Virus record (IMG/VR): IMGVR_UViG_3300008261_002322
Coordinates: 1 to 49,174 of that record
DNA: 49,174 bases
Strand: one strand, 5' to 3'
Source: a virus
Part shown: in pieces, positions 6,978-14,377 of the stretch
Layout: the number at the start of each line of letters is the position of its first letter
How positions within the stretch are numbered: the stretch's first letter is position 1
Notes under the pieces: model-generated
Told to the model about the DNA's origin: nothing
Databases searched by the model: none
What the model saw: the letters and a program-made list of their open reading frames with translations, nothing else
Position numbers and translations under genes: made by a program

Positions 6978-7940
6978 ATGAAAACATTACTAACAGCAGC
7001 GGCAGTGGTAGCCCTAACAGCCACAGGTGCATTTGCACGTGACAACGTACAGGTTACAGGCTCAAGCACAGTTCTTCCATATGCAACCATTGTTGCAGAA
7101 GCATTTGGCGAAAACTTTGAATTTCCATCACCAGTTGTAGAAGGTGGCGGTTCGGGTGCAGGTCGTAAGAAACTATGCGAAGGTGTAGGCGAAGGCACAG
7201 TTGACATTGCTAACAGCAGTTCAAAGATGAAAGAAGAAGAATGGGCCAAGTGCGAAGAAGTAGTTGGAGAAGTTACAGAAGTTAGAATTGGCTACGATGG
7301 TATCGTATTTGCATCTAACATTGATCAACTCAACATTGACGATCTAACAGTAGCTCAACTGTACACTGCACTACACGCTGACAGCACTGCAAAACTTTGG
7401 AGCGATGTTGATCCTGCGCTACCAAGTATAGAAATTCTTGCCTATATTCCAGGAACCAAGCACGGCACTCGTGAAGTGTTTGATGTAAAGGTCATGGAAG
7501 CTGGGTGCAAGGAAGTACTAGGCGTTGAAAAGCTAGACGACGATCAAAAGAAAGCATGTGTTAAGGTTCGCACCGACGGCGCAGCGGTTGATATCGACGG
7601 CGACTACACTGAAACACTTGCACGTCTTGCAGCAAATCAAACTTCACTTGGTGTGTTTGGTCTTAGCTTCTACCAGAACAACACTGACAAGCTAGAAGTT
7701 GCTACAGTAAGCGGCGTATTTCCTAGTGTAGAAACAATTGCAGCAGGTGATTATCCAATCAGCCGTCCGCTTTACTTCTATGTTAAGGATGCACACCTTG
7801 AAGTAATCCCAGGACTTAGAGAGTACGTACAGTTCTTCGTAAGTGATGAAATGGCAGGCCCAGACGGTGCTCTAGCACAATACGGTCTTGTTCCTGATCC
7901 AGAGCTAGCAGCAACTCAAGAAGAGTGGGCTAACAAGTAA
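6978..7940 (+). CDS. pstS: Phosphate ABC transporter substrate-binding protein PstS
   Basis: The 320-residue protein has a Sec signal peptide (residues 1-20, cut after AFA) and the PstS phosphate-binding sequence: VTGSSTVLPY near the mature N-terminus, VEGGGSGAGRKKLCEGVGEGTVDIANSSS, and GTKHGTREVF in the middle. These Ser/Thr/Arg/Asp residues hold phosphate in the family. It acts in the periplasm and would feed the host PstCAB permease. An AAAGGATAA site precedes the ATG. A Pho-box-like sequence lies 120 bases upstream. Viral pstS genes are known from cyanophages and pelagiphages and are taken to raise phosphate uptake during infection. Confidence 0.95.
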   Translation: MKTLLTAAAVVALTATGAFARDNVQVTGSSTVLPYATIVAEAFGENFEFPSPVVEGGGSGAGRKKLCEGVGEGTVDIANSSSKMKEEEWAKCEEVVGEVTEVRIGYDGIVFASNIDQLNIDDLTVAQLYTALHADSTAKLWSDVDPALPSIEILAYIPGTKHGTREVFDVKVMEAGCKEVLGVEKLDDDQKKACVKVRTDGAAVDIDGDYTETLARLAANQTSLGVFGLSFYQNNTDKLEVATVSGVFPSVETIAAGDYPISRPLYFYVKDAHLEVIPGLREYVQFFVSDEMAGPDGALAQYGLVPDPELAATQEEWANK

Positions 7941-7950
7941 TTGAGATATT

Positions 7951-7978
7951 CAAGGAGCAGGGTTAATCCTGCTCCTTG
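7951..7978. terminator. Bidirectional terminator hairpin between pstS and lipase
   Basis: CAAGGAGCAGG-GTTAAT-CCTGCTCCTTG is a perfect 11-bp stem with a 6-base loop between convergent genes. It overlaps the last codons of the lipase gene. A strong T-run is missing, so termination strength is uncertain. Confidence 0.6.
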
Positions 7979-8727
7979 TTCCATGCTTCTATATTGGCAA
8001 TATAGTTTGACATCGAGTGATCACTGAAATTATCTATACTGCCCTTCTTAATACCCATAACAAATCCACGCCAGCGATCCTTTACACGCTGCCATCCTGT
8101 GTTCTTACGTACTTGCCCATATGCGTTCATATAGTGTTCTGTACCGTGATGTCTATATCCCATCAATGCAAGCGGAACTCTAGTAACAACATCATTGTTG
8201 TTGACCCAGCGATGATGTTGCACACCAAGATGCACAACATAACCACGCCAACCTACACGTGGCGAACCGAATGTGTAGAGTTCTTCAGGATCTGGTAGTT
8301 TCTCGCAATACAAACAACGACTGGCCATAATGGTTGCCATTGCAGCACCAAGGCTGTGTCCAGTGAACCACAGTGATTGTTTGGCACGTTTGGCCGATAG
8401 GTCTTCAACAATCATAGGCCAAAGATCGTCAACTTCTCGTTTGAATCCTCTGTGTACACGACTGACTGTTTCTGCCATAACAGGTATTGCTTTTAAATCT
8501 GCTTTGATGTCGTTAAAGCAAGTGGGTTCAGTACCTCTACATGCAATAACTAGATCGTGTCTGTTTTGAAAACGGTATGCTTGTGCGCCGTCTTTATTGT
8601 AAAATTCTACAGTAGTGAAGCCCAATTCTTTGGCTTGCTTTTTTACTTCTTTGAGATCGCCATATGCGATAGCAGATAGTCTAGCGAATAAGAGGCTACG
8701 CTCTTTAAAATTTAGATCCTTGATCAT
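7963..8727 (-). CDS. Lipase class 3 family protein
   Basis: The 254-residue protein has the alpha/beta-hydrolase class 3 lipase plan. CRGTEP (63-68) holds the oxyanion position, GHSLGAA (123-129) carries the nucleophile S125, the acid is D179 in NNNDVVTRVP, and H237 in SDHSMSNY completes the triad. No signal peptide is seen. It would hydrolyse ester bonds of lipids from the cytoplasmic side or after lysis. A perfect T4-type late box TATAAATA lies on its strand at 8757-8750, 22 bases before the start, so late expression and a role in lysis or membrane breakdown are plausible. Confidence 0.88.
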   Translation of the reverse strand: MIKDLNFKERSLLFARLSAIAYGDLKEVKKQAKELGFTTVEFYNKDGAQAYRFQNRHDLVIACRGTEPTCFNDIKADLKAIPVMAETVSRVHRGFKREVDDLWPMIVEDLSAKRAKQSLWFTGHSLGAAMATIMASRCLYCEKLPDPEELYTFGSPRVGWRGYVVHLGVQHHRWVNNNDVVTRVPLALMGYRHHGTEHYMNAYGQVRKNTGWQRVKDRWRGFVMGIKKGSIDNFSDHSMSNYIANIEAWNKEQD

Positions 8728-8749
8728 GTTGTGCCCTCACTTATGTAGA

Positions 8750-8757
8750 TATTTATA
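8750..8757 (-). promoter_or_regulatory. Late promoter TATAAATA (lipase)
   Basis: The minus strand reads the exact T4 late consensus TATAAATA, 22 bases upstream of the lipase ATG. Confidence 0.65.
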
Positions 8758-8768
8758 TGCAAAGGTAA

Positions 8769-8776
8769 CTAAATAC
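8769..8776 (+). promoter_or_regulatory. Late promoter box CTAAATAC
   Basis: CTAAATAC lies 18 bases before the ATG at 8795 and diverges from the lipase late box 12 bases away. Confidence 0.5.
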
Positions 8777-8794
8777 ATTATAGGATTTGTAACA

Positions 8795-9049
8795 ATGAAA
8801 AAGAAAACTCGCAGTATACTTGAAGAATTAAACAGCGTGGGTAGACGAGACTATGCCGACGAACGTATTCAAACAACTGGCGGTAATATAATCGAAAGTG
8901 CAATTAACTTGCTTTCTAAAATACACGAGACTTATTCACCAGATGTAGCAATTGACCTAGAGCGTAGATTTATCAATGCAATACGCAGCAACAACCCTAA
9001 GAAGTTCAAAGCCGGGGTTGACAAAATTATAGAAACAAAGAAGAATTAA
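8795..9049 (+). CDS. Small conserved-type phage protein
   Basis: The ATG at 8795, after a late box, gives 84 residues; the longer open frame to 8615 lies inside the opposite lipase gene and is ignored. The protein is basic and helical, with an IIESAINLLSKIHETYSP segment, an AIDLERRFINAIRSNNPKKF segment and a charged end. I recall similar proteins in cyanophages, with no known role. It is two bases from the nucleotidyltransferase-like gene, so they likely work together. Confidence 0.7.
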   Translation: MKKKTRSILEELNSVGRRDYADERIQTTGGNIIESAINLLSKIHETYSPDVAIDLERRFINAIRSNNPKKFKAGVDKIIETKKN

Positions 9050-9051
9050 AC

Positions 9052-9795
9052 ATGGGCGGTAATGTATTTGCAGATGTAACACCATTTGATCACAGTCAAA
9101 TTGGTACAATAGTAAAACAAGTAAACAAAGTTTTATCAAAGACTGGCGCCGCTGCCATTCCAATAGGCAGCACTGCAACACCGACACCGGGTAAAACAAG
9201 TGGAGACATGGATCTTATTGTGGATCAATCATCGTTGGCAACATATTTTAAAAATGAAGATCCTAAGCAAATAAGAAAAGACCTGCGAGCATTTTTTGAT
9301 CAAGCAGGATTGCAAACTGCACAAACTGGGGTCAGTGTTCATGTGCGAGTTCCAGTGAAAGATACAGCACACCAAGTTGACATTATGGTAGTGCCAAACG
9401 CCGATACCGTAAGCAAGTTTCACATACACAATATTCCGCAAGGTTCGCCGTACAAAGGCAAAAACAAACAACTGGCACTGTCGTGGTTGGCAAAGCAAAA
9501 AGGCATGAAGTGGAGTGCATTCAAAGGTCTGCTGAGCCGTGAGGATGACAGCGTAATTTCAACTGATGTAAAAGAGATTGCCAAGCTACTGTTAAACAAG
9601 TCTGCAAAAGCCGAAGACCTAGGAAGCGTTGAATCTATGATGAACGCATTACCTCCTGAAGAAGCACAGCGAATGTTGTCAGAGCTCAAAGCAGATAAAA
9701 ACTGGACCGAGATACAGCCCAGTGCTGAAAGCAAAGAACTCAACAGAATAAAAGAACTTGCAGGATTAAACCTTCTCAGTGTAAGAATGTTATAA
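9052..9795 (+). CDS. Nucleotidyltransferase-fold protein
   Basis: The 247-residue protein has the Pol-beta-type nucleotidyltransferase signature: IGSTATPTPGKTSGDMDLIVD with G39-S40 and acidic D52-x-D54, then HQVDIMVV with the third acid D110. These three carboxylates bind the two metals in active members. The C-terminal 80 residues are helical and charged. The substrate is unknown; relatives add nucleotides to RNA, proteins or antibiotics. Late expression with the preceding gene is likely. The spacing between GS and DxD is longer than usual, so activity needs testing. Confidence 0.75.
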   Translation: MGGNVFADVTPFDHSQIGTIVKQVNKVLSKTGAAAIPIGSTATPTPGKTSGDMDLIVDQSSLATYFKNEDPKQIRKDLRAFFDQAGLQTAQTGVSVHVRVPVKDTAHQVDIMVVPNADTVSKFHIHNIPQGSPYKGKNKQLALSWLAKQKGMKWSAFKGLLSREDDSVISTDVKEIAKLLLNKSAKAEDLGSVESMMNALPPEEAQRMLSELKADKNWTEIQPSAESKELNRIKELAGLNLLSVRML

Positions 9796-9837
9796 ACCTC
9801 GTTTTAATACCATATACGCTGGTTTTTTTCTATCAAT

Positions 9838-9845
9838 GGTAAATA
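9838..9845 (+). promoter_or_regulatory. Late promoter box GGTAAATA
   Basis: GGTAAATA followed by TAATATAAG lies about 58 bases before the 89-aa gene at 9903. Confidence 0.45.
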
Positions 9846-9902
9846 TAATATAAGAACTTCATTGAGCATGAAGTACACCATTAGAGAACAAGGAGATTTA
9901 AA

Positions 9903-10172
9903 ATGGCTGTAAATGACAACTGGGAAAAGGTATATTCCTCAAACGGTCTTGGTGGCAAGACACAAATCGTAACAATGAGCAAGAGCTCAATCAGCAACGC
10001 TGAAATGCTTGCAGCAATCCGCGCAGCAGAAGCAGAAGGCAACACAGTTGCAGGTACTATCAAAGCAACTAACGTTCTAACACTTGCAGTACAAGGTGCA
10101 GGTATCACTGCTGGTTCTAACTACGGTGCATCAGGTGTAACAGCAGCAGTTGTTGCAACTTTCGAAGACTAA
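9903..10172 (+). CDS. Small Ala/Gly-rich late protein
   Basis: The 89-residue protein (MAVNDNWEKVYSSNGLGGKT start) is rich in Ala, Thr and Gly, with no cysteine and a strand-forming C-terminus. AAGGAG lies ten bases before the ATG. It has its own late box and its own strong terminator, so it is a single-gene late unit that may be made in large amounts, as for a small capsid decoration or tail protein. No family is recognised. Confidence 0.7.
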   Translation: MAVNDNWEKVYSSNGLGGKTQIVTMSKSSISNAEMLAAIRAAEAEGNTVAGTIKATNVLTLAVQGAGITAGSNYGASGVTAAVVATFED

Positions 10173-10191
10173 TAGTTTTTAAACTAATATT

Positions 10192-10223
10192 AAAAGGGTT
10201 CGTATTTAACGGACCCTTTTTTT
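10192..10223 (+). terminator. Rho-independent terminator
   Basis: AAAAGGGTTCGT-ATTTA-ACGGACCCTTTT forms a 12-bp stem with one G-T pair, followed by TTT. It follows the 89-aa gene and abuts the next ATG. Confidence 0.85.
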
Positions 10224-10616
10224 ATGACCAATAAGTACAATATGAAATTTAAACTTACTACACTTATTGATATCACTGATGCACAAGCTCGCAAAGGCGA
10301 CGATATAATCAAAGTAAATCAACAACAGAATTATCTAGCAGCACTGCAAACAGTTTCATTGCGTTCAAATCCTACAATAAAAAAATCAACTTGCGAAACA
10401 ACAGATGTACACATTGGCAATTACAAAGGAGTACACAAGGTATGGCATCTAATTTTTGAATTTGAAGGATACTATGATGAACTATATCAATTACTATTAG
10501 ATGATTTAAACCTTGTACCAGTGATTGTACAACTAGAAGAAACAATCAAAATGGATGTGTCTGCATTTATTACCAAAGGCGATAGTATCAACACAACGCT
10601 TGAAAAAATTGACTAA
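10224..10616 (+). CDS. Hypothetical phage protein
   Basis: The frame gives 130 residues from 10224, but that ATG directly follows a terminator. The internal ATG at 10242 (MKFKLTTLIDITDAQARKG) is the likelier start and gives 124 residues. A central WHLIFEFEG segment and acidic C-terminus are visible. I recall similar MKFKLTTLIDIT-type proteins in marine T4-like phages, without function. How it is transcribed past the terminator is unclear. Confidence 0.6.
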   Translation: MTNKYNMKFKLTTLIDITDAQARKGDDIIKVNQQQNYLAALQTVSLRSNPTIKKSTCETTDVHIGNYKGVHKVWHLIFEFEGYYDELYQLLLDDLNLVPVIVQLEETIKMDVSAFITKGDSINTTLEKID

Positions 10617-10619
10617 TAG

Positions 10620-10627
10620 CATAAATA
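10620..10627 (+). promoter_or_regulatory. Late promoter box CATAAATA
   Basis: CATAAATATAAC lies about 70 bases before the holin-like gene. Confidence 0.45.
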
Positions 10628-10696
10628 TAACAGTTAGGCATTTAATTTAAATCTCACGAAAAGGCTCATTCTTGTCGCAACCGTTGGAGTTATTAA

Positions 10697-10930
10697 ATGT
10701 CGACTACTACAGATCTTGAAAGAACCAGTTTAGAAGCACATGTTGATTTGTGCGCAATACGTTATGACAACTTGGACAAGCGTCTTAGTAAAGTCGAAGA
10801 GAAACTGGAAGAACTAGCTAACACTATGAAAAATTCAAATACTGCATTGATCAAAGTTGTAGTAGGAGCAGCAGGTTCGGTAATAGCCAGTTTACTATCG
10901 GTAATTATAGTTGTTCTTATGAACGGTTAA
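10697..10930 (+). CDS. Coiled-coil/membrane protein, holin-like
   Basis: The 77-residue protein has a soluble helical part with a heptad-like segment (NLDKRLSKVEEKLEELANTM) and one C-terminal membrane helix (VVVGAAGSVIASLLSVIIVVLM). This layout resembles the XhlA-type hemolysin/holin partner. A holin or holin-regulator role is plausible, given the endolysin and lipase elsewhere in the window, but topology alone cannot prove it. Confidence 0.65.
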   Translation: MSTTTDLERTSLEAHVDLCAIRYDNLDKRLSKVEEKLEELANTMKNSNTALIKVVVGAAGSVIASLLSVIIVVLMNG

Positions 10931-10943
10931 GTCAGCATAAACA

Positions 10944-11723
10944 ATGAAAATAGCCATATACGGTGATAGTTATGCAGACAACCACCGAACGTTACAAGAC
11001 TCAAGCAATCTTGATGAGCACGAAACAAAAATATTTAAAACAGCGTTCGGCAAATTAGGATACACCGATATCAACACCTTCTTAAATAATCTCACACTAA
11101 AATACAAATGCTGGGTTGATTTATTATCAGAAACGTTTAGTGTTACAAATTATGCACGTGGCGGCACAGACTGCTACTTTTCATACAAAACGTTTTTAGA
11201 AACACACAAAAATTATGATAAGATAATTTTTCTAAAAACGTTTCCTGGAAGACTTTCATTGCACAACAAAACATGGCATCATTACTACAATGCATCAAGT
11301 ATAACAGCAACTGATAAAATGTCGTCTATAGTTAGAGATTATTTCGTATATGTACAACCAGAAGATAATTTTAGAATTGAGCTGTTTGATAACTTAATGA
11401 TTGAGGATGTAATGAGAAAACGTCCAGATACAGTATACATCGATGTAGCTTCGTCATCTAACACACAATCGATACCATTGTATGATGTGTATAAATCAGA
11501 ATCAATTTTTTGGAATATAGATTACGAAAACATTGATTATATAGATGCAAGGCAGTGTCACATGTCTTATAAAAATAACACAATGATATACAACAAAATA
11601 TGTAATTCAATAAAAAATTCAACACCATTTTTGCTATCAGATACGGATATCATTCAGCCCGATAACAAAGATAACTATATCTTTGACTCCATAAACAGTT
11701 TTATTAAATTTGTTATGAAATAA
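10944..11723 (+). CDS. SGNH-hydrolase-like protein
   Basis: The 259-residue protein starts MKIAIYGDSYADNHRT, the GDS block of SGNH hydrolases; YARGGTDCYFSY matches the block with Gly, and KIIFLKTFPGR follows in the strand position of block III. The C-terminal D-x-x-H is not clear. The second half is AT-rich and Asn/Ile-rich. The substrate is unknown, possibly acyl groups on surface sugars. Confidence 0.6.
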   Translation: MKIAIYGDSYADNHRTLQDSSNLDEHETKIFKTAFGKLGYTDINTFLNNLTLKYKCWVDLLSETFSVTNYARGGTDCYFSYKTFLETHKNYDKIIFLKTFPGRLSLHNKTWHHYYNASSITATDKMSSIVRDYFVYVQPEDNFRIELFDNLMIEDVMRKRPDTVYIDVASSSNTQSIPLYDVYKSESIFWNIDYENIDYIDARQCHMSYKNNTMIYNKICNSIKNSTPFLLSDTDIIQPDNKDNYIFDSINSFIKFVMK

Positions 11724-11749
11724 CTTTGTTTAACAAAGTTTTAACTTGC

Positions 11750-11757
11750 GATAAATA
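11750..11757 (+). promoter_or_regulatory. Late promoter box GATAAATA, four bases from the start codon
   Basis: GATAAATA ends at 11757 and the ATG is at 11762, so the transcript start would fall at or next to the start codon. Confidence 0.5.
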
Positions 11758-11761
11758 ATAT

Positions 11762-12049
11762 ATGCTGTTAAGAGATTTATTTCAAACATTAGACGAAGAG
11801 TCTGTAATAGAAAAGCAGATATGGGGACGCAATGGAAACAAAGTGGTTCGCAAATATCGCTGCTCTGGCGGACGCCGTAATGGACGTATCGTAAGTAAAA
11901 TGACTGCGTGTTTTGCGCCGTTGGATATTAAACAGAGTGCAAGATTCAAAAGACTCAAATCTAGAATTGGCGACAAGATGTCACGCAAGGCCAGAAAAAC
12001 CAAAAGAGTCAATCCGGCAAGTAGACGAGTACAGGCAATGAACAGATAA
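11762..12049 (+). CDS. Small very basic late protein
   Basis: The 95-residue protein starts MLLRDLFQTLDEESVIEKQI. An LDE peptide near residue 11 resembles a T4 prohead-protease site (L/I-x-E). The rest is strongly basic (SRKARKTKRVNPASRRVQ), suited to binding DNA. A KYRCSGGRRNGR segment precedes a lone second cysteine. It may be a DNA-binding protein inside the head. The late box lies unusually close to its ATG. Confidence 0.65.
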   Translation: MLLRDLFQTLDEESVIEKQIWGRNGNKVVRKYRCSGGRRNGRIVSKMTACFAPLDIKQSARFKRLKSRIGDKMSRKARKTKRVNPASRRVQAMNR

Positions 12050-12063
12050 ATGAGGAAATACAA

Positions 12064-12555
12064 ATGAAAGCAGACGAGTTTATAACCGAAGACGATCGTT
12101 TAGATGAAATACTTCCTCTATTGGTTGGTGCAGCTAGAGGTGTAGGCATGGCTGCTGGTGCCGCTGCTAGAGCTGGAATCGGCGCTGCTAAACTCGGAGC
12201 AAAAGCAGTTGGCGCAGCCGCAAACGCCGCCGGTGCTGTAGCAAAAGGTGTAGGCTCTGCTGCAAGAGCAGTTGGATCTGTTGCCAGCGCACCATCTAAA
12301 GGTGTAGGTCAACAAGCAGCTAGCAAAGTTGCAGGAACAGCCAAAGATAAAGCATTGGACATAGCAAAAGATCAATTATTAAAGCCAGGCAGTACAATAA
12401 CACTTCCTAGCGCAACAGGACAAACCAACTATAAAGTATCTAGTCTAAGAGGAAATGATGTAGAACTAGATAACCCGGATGCACAAAAGGATCCGACACA
12501 ACCAACTAAACTTTTATACAAAAAAGATAATATTAAAAAGAACATGGCAATATGA
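12064..12555 (+). CDS. Ala/Gly-rich late protein, possible internal head protein
   Basis: The 163-residue protein starts MKADEFITEDDRLDEI, close to the T4 capsid-targeting sequence (MKTYQEFIAE type), with candidate cleavage sites ITE and LDE. A long low-complexity Ala/Gly/Lys helical region (GAARGVGMAAGAAARAGIGA and onward) covers residues 22-110. The C-terminus is polar. This suggests a protein packaged in the head and trimmed by the prohead protease. No domain homology is seen. It overlaps the next gene by ATGA. Confidence 0.65.
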   Translation: MKADEFITEDDRLDEILPLLVGAARGVGMAAGAAARAGIGAAKLGAKAVGAAANAAGAVAKGVGSAARAVGSVASAPSKGVGQQAASKVAGTAKDKALDIAKDQLLKPGSTITLPSATGQTNYKVSSLRGNDVELDNPDAQKDPTQPTKLLYKKDNIKKNMAI

Positions 12556-12746
12556 AAATAACTGATCTTGAAATTTATACTACAAATGAAGAGAAGAAGT
12601 TGCTTGACAAGCTACAAAAACCATGTTACTTTGAAACATTATCTGAAAGAGAACAGCACGTTAGCGAAAACTTAGTAAGAAAAAGTCTTCTAAGAAAGAT
12701 CAGGTATAAAGGAAGTACAGTGGTGTTGCCAAATGAAAAACCTTGA
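12552..12746 (+). CDS. Small hypothetical protein
   Basis: The 64-residue protein starts MKITDLEIYTTNEEKKLLDK and is charged and helical, with a C-terminus VVLPNEKP. The start overlaps the preceding stop and its end overlaps the next start by 14 bases. No family is recognised. It may act in head assembly with its neighbours. Confidence 0.6.
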   Translation: MKITDLEIYTTNEEKKLLDKLQKPCYFETLSEREQHVSENLVRKSLLRKIRYKGSTVVLPNEKP

Positions 12747-13161
12747 CGAAGCATTACAAGAGCTCGAAGAAATTATCAATCAACAACTTGATAAGCATGT
12801 TATTCCTGTTAAAGCAGGAAACACAATCCGCATTGGGCCTATGATCATTAGGAAAAGTAAGTCCGCTGGATATATCGTAATCGATAGTAAAAAAAGTAAA
12901 CAAGTCGAAAACACTTTTAGTAAGCCTGCTGCAATTGCAGTTGCAAAATCATATTTAAAAAACAGAAATTACACTCGTGTATTAGCATACGACACTCTTC
13001 TACAAAAAAATTATAATGATATTGCTTTTTATTATAATATCATTTCTAACAGCAGCGATGATTCACGCAAAGAATCAATCACACATAGGTTAGAAATAGC
13101 ACATGACAAGATTGACAGTGCAACAGATTTTCTAGAAGAATACATTATGCGCGACATGTGA
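12733..13161 (+). CDS. Hypothetical late protein
   Basis: The 142-residue protein starts MKNLDEALQELEEIINQQLD. A basic strand-rich middle (IRIGPMIIRKSKSAGYIVI) is followed by helices. No family is recognised. The gene ends inside the late box of the next gene. Confidence 0.6.
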   Translation: MKNLDEALQELEEIINQQLDKHVIPVKAGNTIRIGPMIIRKSKSAGYIVIDSKKSKQVENTFSKPAAIAVAKSYLKNRNYTRVLAYDTLLQKNYNDIAFYYNIISNSSDDSRKESITHRLEIAHDKIDSATDFLEEYIMRDM

Positions 13162-13167
13162 TAAATA
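13160..13167 (+). promoter_or_regulatory. Late promoter box GATAAATA
   Basis: GATAAATAATATAA lies 30 bases before the ATG at 13197 and supports that start over an upstream GTG at 13158. Confidence 0.55.
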
Positions 13168-13196
13168 ATATAAACACAATTCCGGGAATTAACAAC

Positions 13197-14051
13197 ATGA
13201 ACATAAGAGAATTTGGAAAGCCAGTAACTTCAAAAAGTTTAAACGAAAGCCTTGCTTCTCGTTTTGGTAAAAAGATTGATTTAAACAGTTTTACATTAGA
13301 GCAGTTGCAAGACGCTCGTAACAAACTACGCACAAAGTTGTCTCAAGTAGAGACAATGGAAAGCTTCAATAAGGTTCAAAACGAAACCTATCAAAAGTCA
13401 AAGTTGATGCTAGACGTACTGAACGCAGCAATCAGCGAGCGTGGCGACATTGACGAAGAGTCAATTGAAGAATCAATGGTTACCGAAGGCGCAGAAGATC
13501 AAGCAGAGCTTGTAATGGCTGCTAAAGAAATGGTAGAAAAAGTCACAGGCTGGATGGAAGACACTGCTGAAATGCAAACAGAGTCAATGTTGAATCTTGC
13601 AGATGCTATCCGTGACGAAATGGGTCAAGAAGCTGCCGACATGTTTACCAACACAGTAAAGCCTGCACTTGACAGCTTGTATGGCGCACTTGAAGCAACC
13701 AGAACCGCACTAACCGGAGGTGTTGGACATCTAACTGGTGAAGAAGTAGCAACAGACACCATGGGTGCTGATGACGACATGACTGACATGGACATGGAAC
13801 CAACTGTTGATGGCGAAGACGACATGACTGACATGGGCGCAGATGACGAATTTGCTGCATCAGAACCTGCTACTGGCGGCGATCTAGAAGCTGATCGTGC
13901 AAAGCGTGAGTCAAAAGATTACTCAGCAAAGAAAGCAGCCGCAGGCAAAGCCGATGGCAAAAAGGTTGCAGGTGCAGTATTAAAGAAGCTTCGTGCCAAG
14001 GAAAGCATTGACGGATCTAGACTAATAACAGCTCTTTCAAAAAAAAAGTAA
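13197..14051 (+). CDS. Prohead core/scaffold-like late protein
   Basis: The ATG at 13197 gives 284 residues. The N-terminus MNIREFGKPVTSKSLNESLA and FTLEQLQDARNKLRTKLSQVE are of a type found in marine T4-like phages near head genes. The middle is helical and acidic, then comes an Asp/Met-rich low-complexity part (DMTDMDMEPTVDGEDDMTDM) and a basic tail (KKAAAGKADGKKVAGAVLKK). High charge and helix content fit a scaffold or internal core protein such as T4 gp22, but this is an analogy. It stops directly on an A-rich slippery sequence, and the -1 frame continues into the next gene. Confidence 0.6.
   Translation: MNIREFGKPVTSKSLNESLASRFGKKIDLNSFTLEQLQDARNKLRTKLSQVETMESFNKVQNETYQKSKLMLDVLNAAISERGDIDEESIEESMVTEGAEDQAELVMAAKEMVEKVTGWMEDTAEMQTESMLNLADAIRDEMGQEAADMFTNTVKPALDSLYGALEATRTALTGGVGHLTGEEVATDTMGADDDMTDMDMEPTVDGEDDMTDMGADDEFAASEPATGGDLEADRAKRESKDYSAKKAAAGKADGKKVAGAVLKKLRAKESIDGSRLITALSKKK
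14042..14048 (+). other. Candidate -1 ribosomal frameshift site A-AAA-AAG
   Basis: In the zero frame the gene reads TCA AAA AAA AAG TAA. The heptamer A-AAA-AAG is in the classical phase, and the zero-frame stop follows at once. The -1 frame stays open through 14362. A complementary pair AGTCCTA (14083-14089) and TAGGACT (14110-14116) lies downstream, though farther away than usual stimulators. An indel in the nine-A run could produce the same picture. Confidence 0.55.
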
Positions 14052-14095
14052 CTGAAGGCATCAACGGCGAAGTTTTATTTAGAGTCCTATCTCTG

Positions 14096-14362
14096 TTGAA
14101 AAACAAAGGTAGGACTTCCTTCTCTATGGAAGAGCTGAACAGATGGATGGAAAACATGAACGCACCACAGTTTTCCTATGATACATTAAAGGCAGCACAC
14201 GATACAGATCCGCGAATTGCTGAATTGATCAAGGACTTTACACAAGACACTGTTGAGTTAAAGACCAGCGAAGTAGATGATCTAGAAGTTGACAAGAGAC
14301 CAAAGAAATCCAATACTGTAAGTGCAATGGCTAGAAAAGCAGTTGACCTTAACGACTTATAA
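14096..14362 (+). CDS. Frameshift extension of the core-like protein, or separate TTG-started gene
   Basis: Read alone, the frame can start at TTG 14096 (88 residues), with no good ribosome site. The same frame is open upstream to the slippery site at 14042, giving KKVTEGINGEVLFRVLSLLK before the listed sequence. The product has a helical SMEELNRWMENMNAP part and an acidic C-terminus ending DLNDL. The likeliest reading is a C-terminal extension made by -1 frameshifting on the 284-residue protein. An artefactual indel is the main alternative. Confidence 0.6.
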   Translation: MKNKGRTSFSMEELNRWMENMNAPQFSYDTLKAAHDTDPRIAELIKDFTQDTVELKTSEVDDLEVDKRPKKSNTVSAMARKAVDLNDL

Positions 14363-14377
14363 TGCTATAATTTTTTT

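Noticed and set aside
13158-13196. GTG start for the core-like protein
   Set aside because: These bases are the late promoter box; ATG at 13197 lies at the proper distance.
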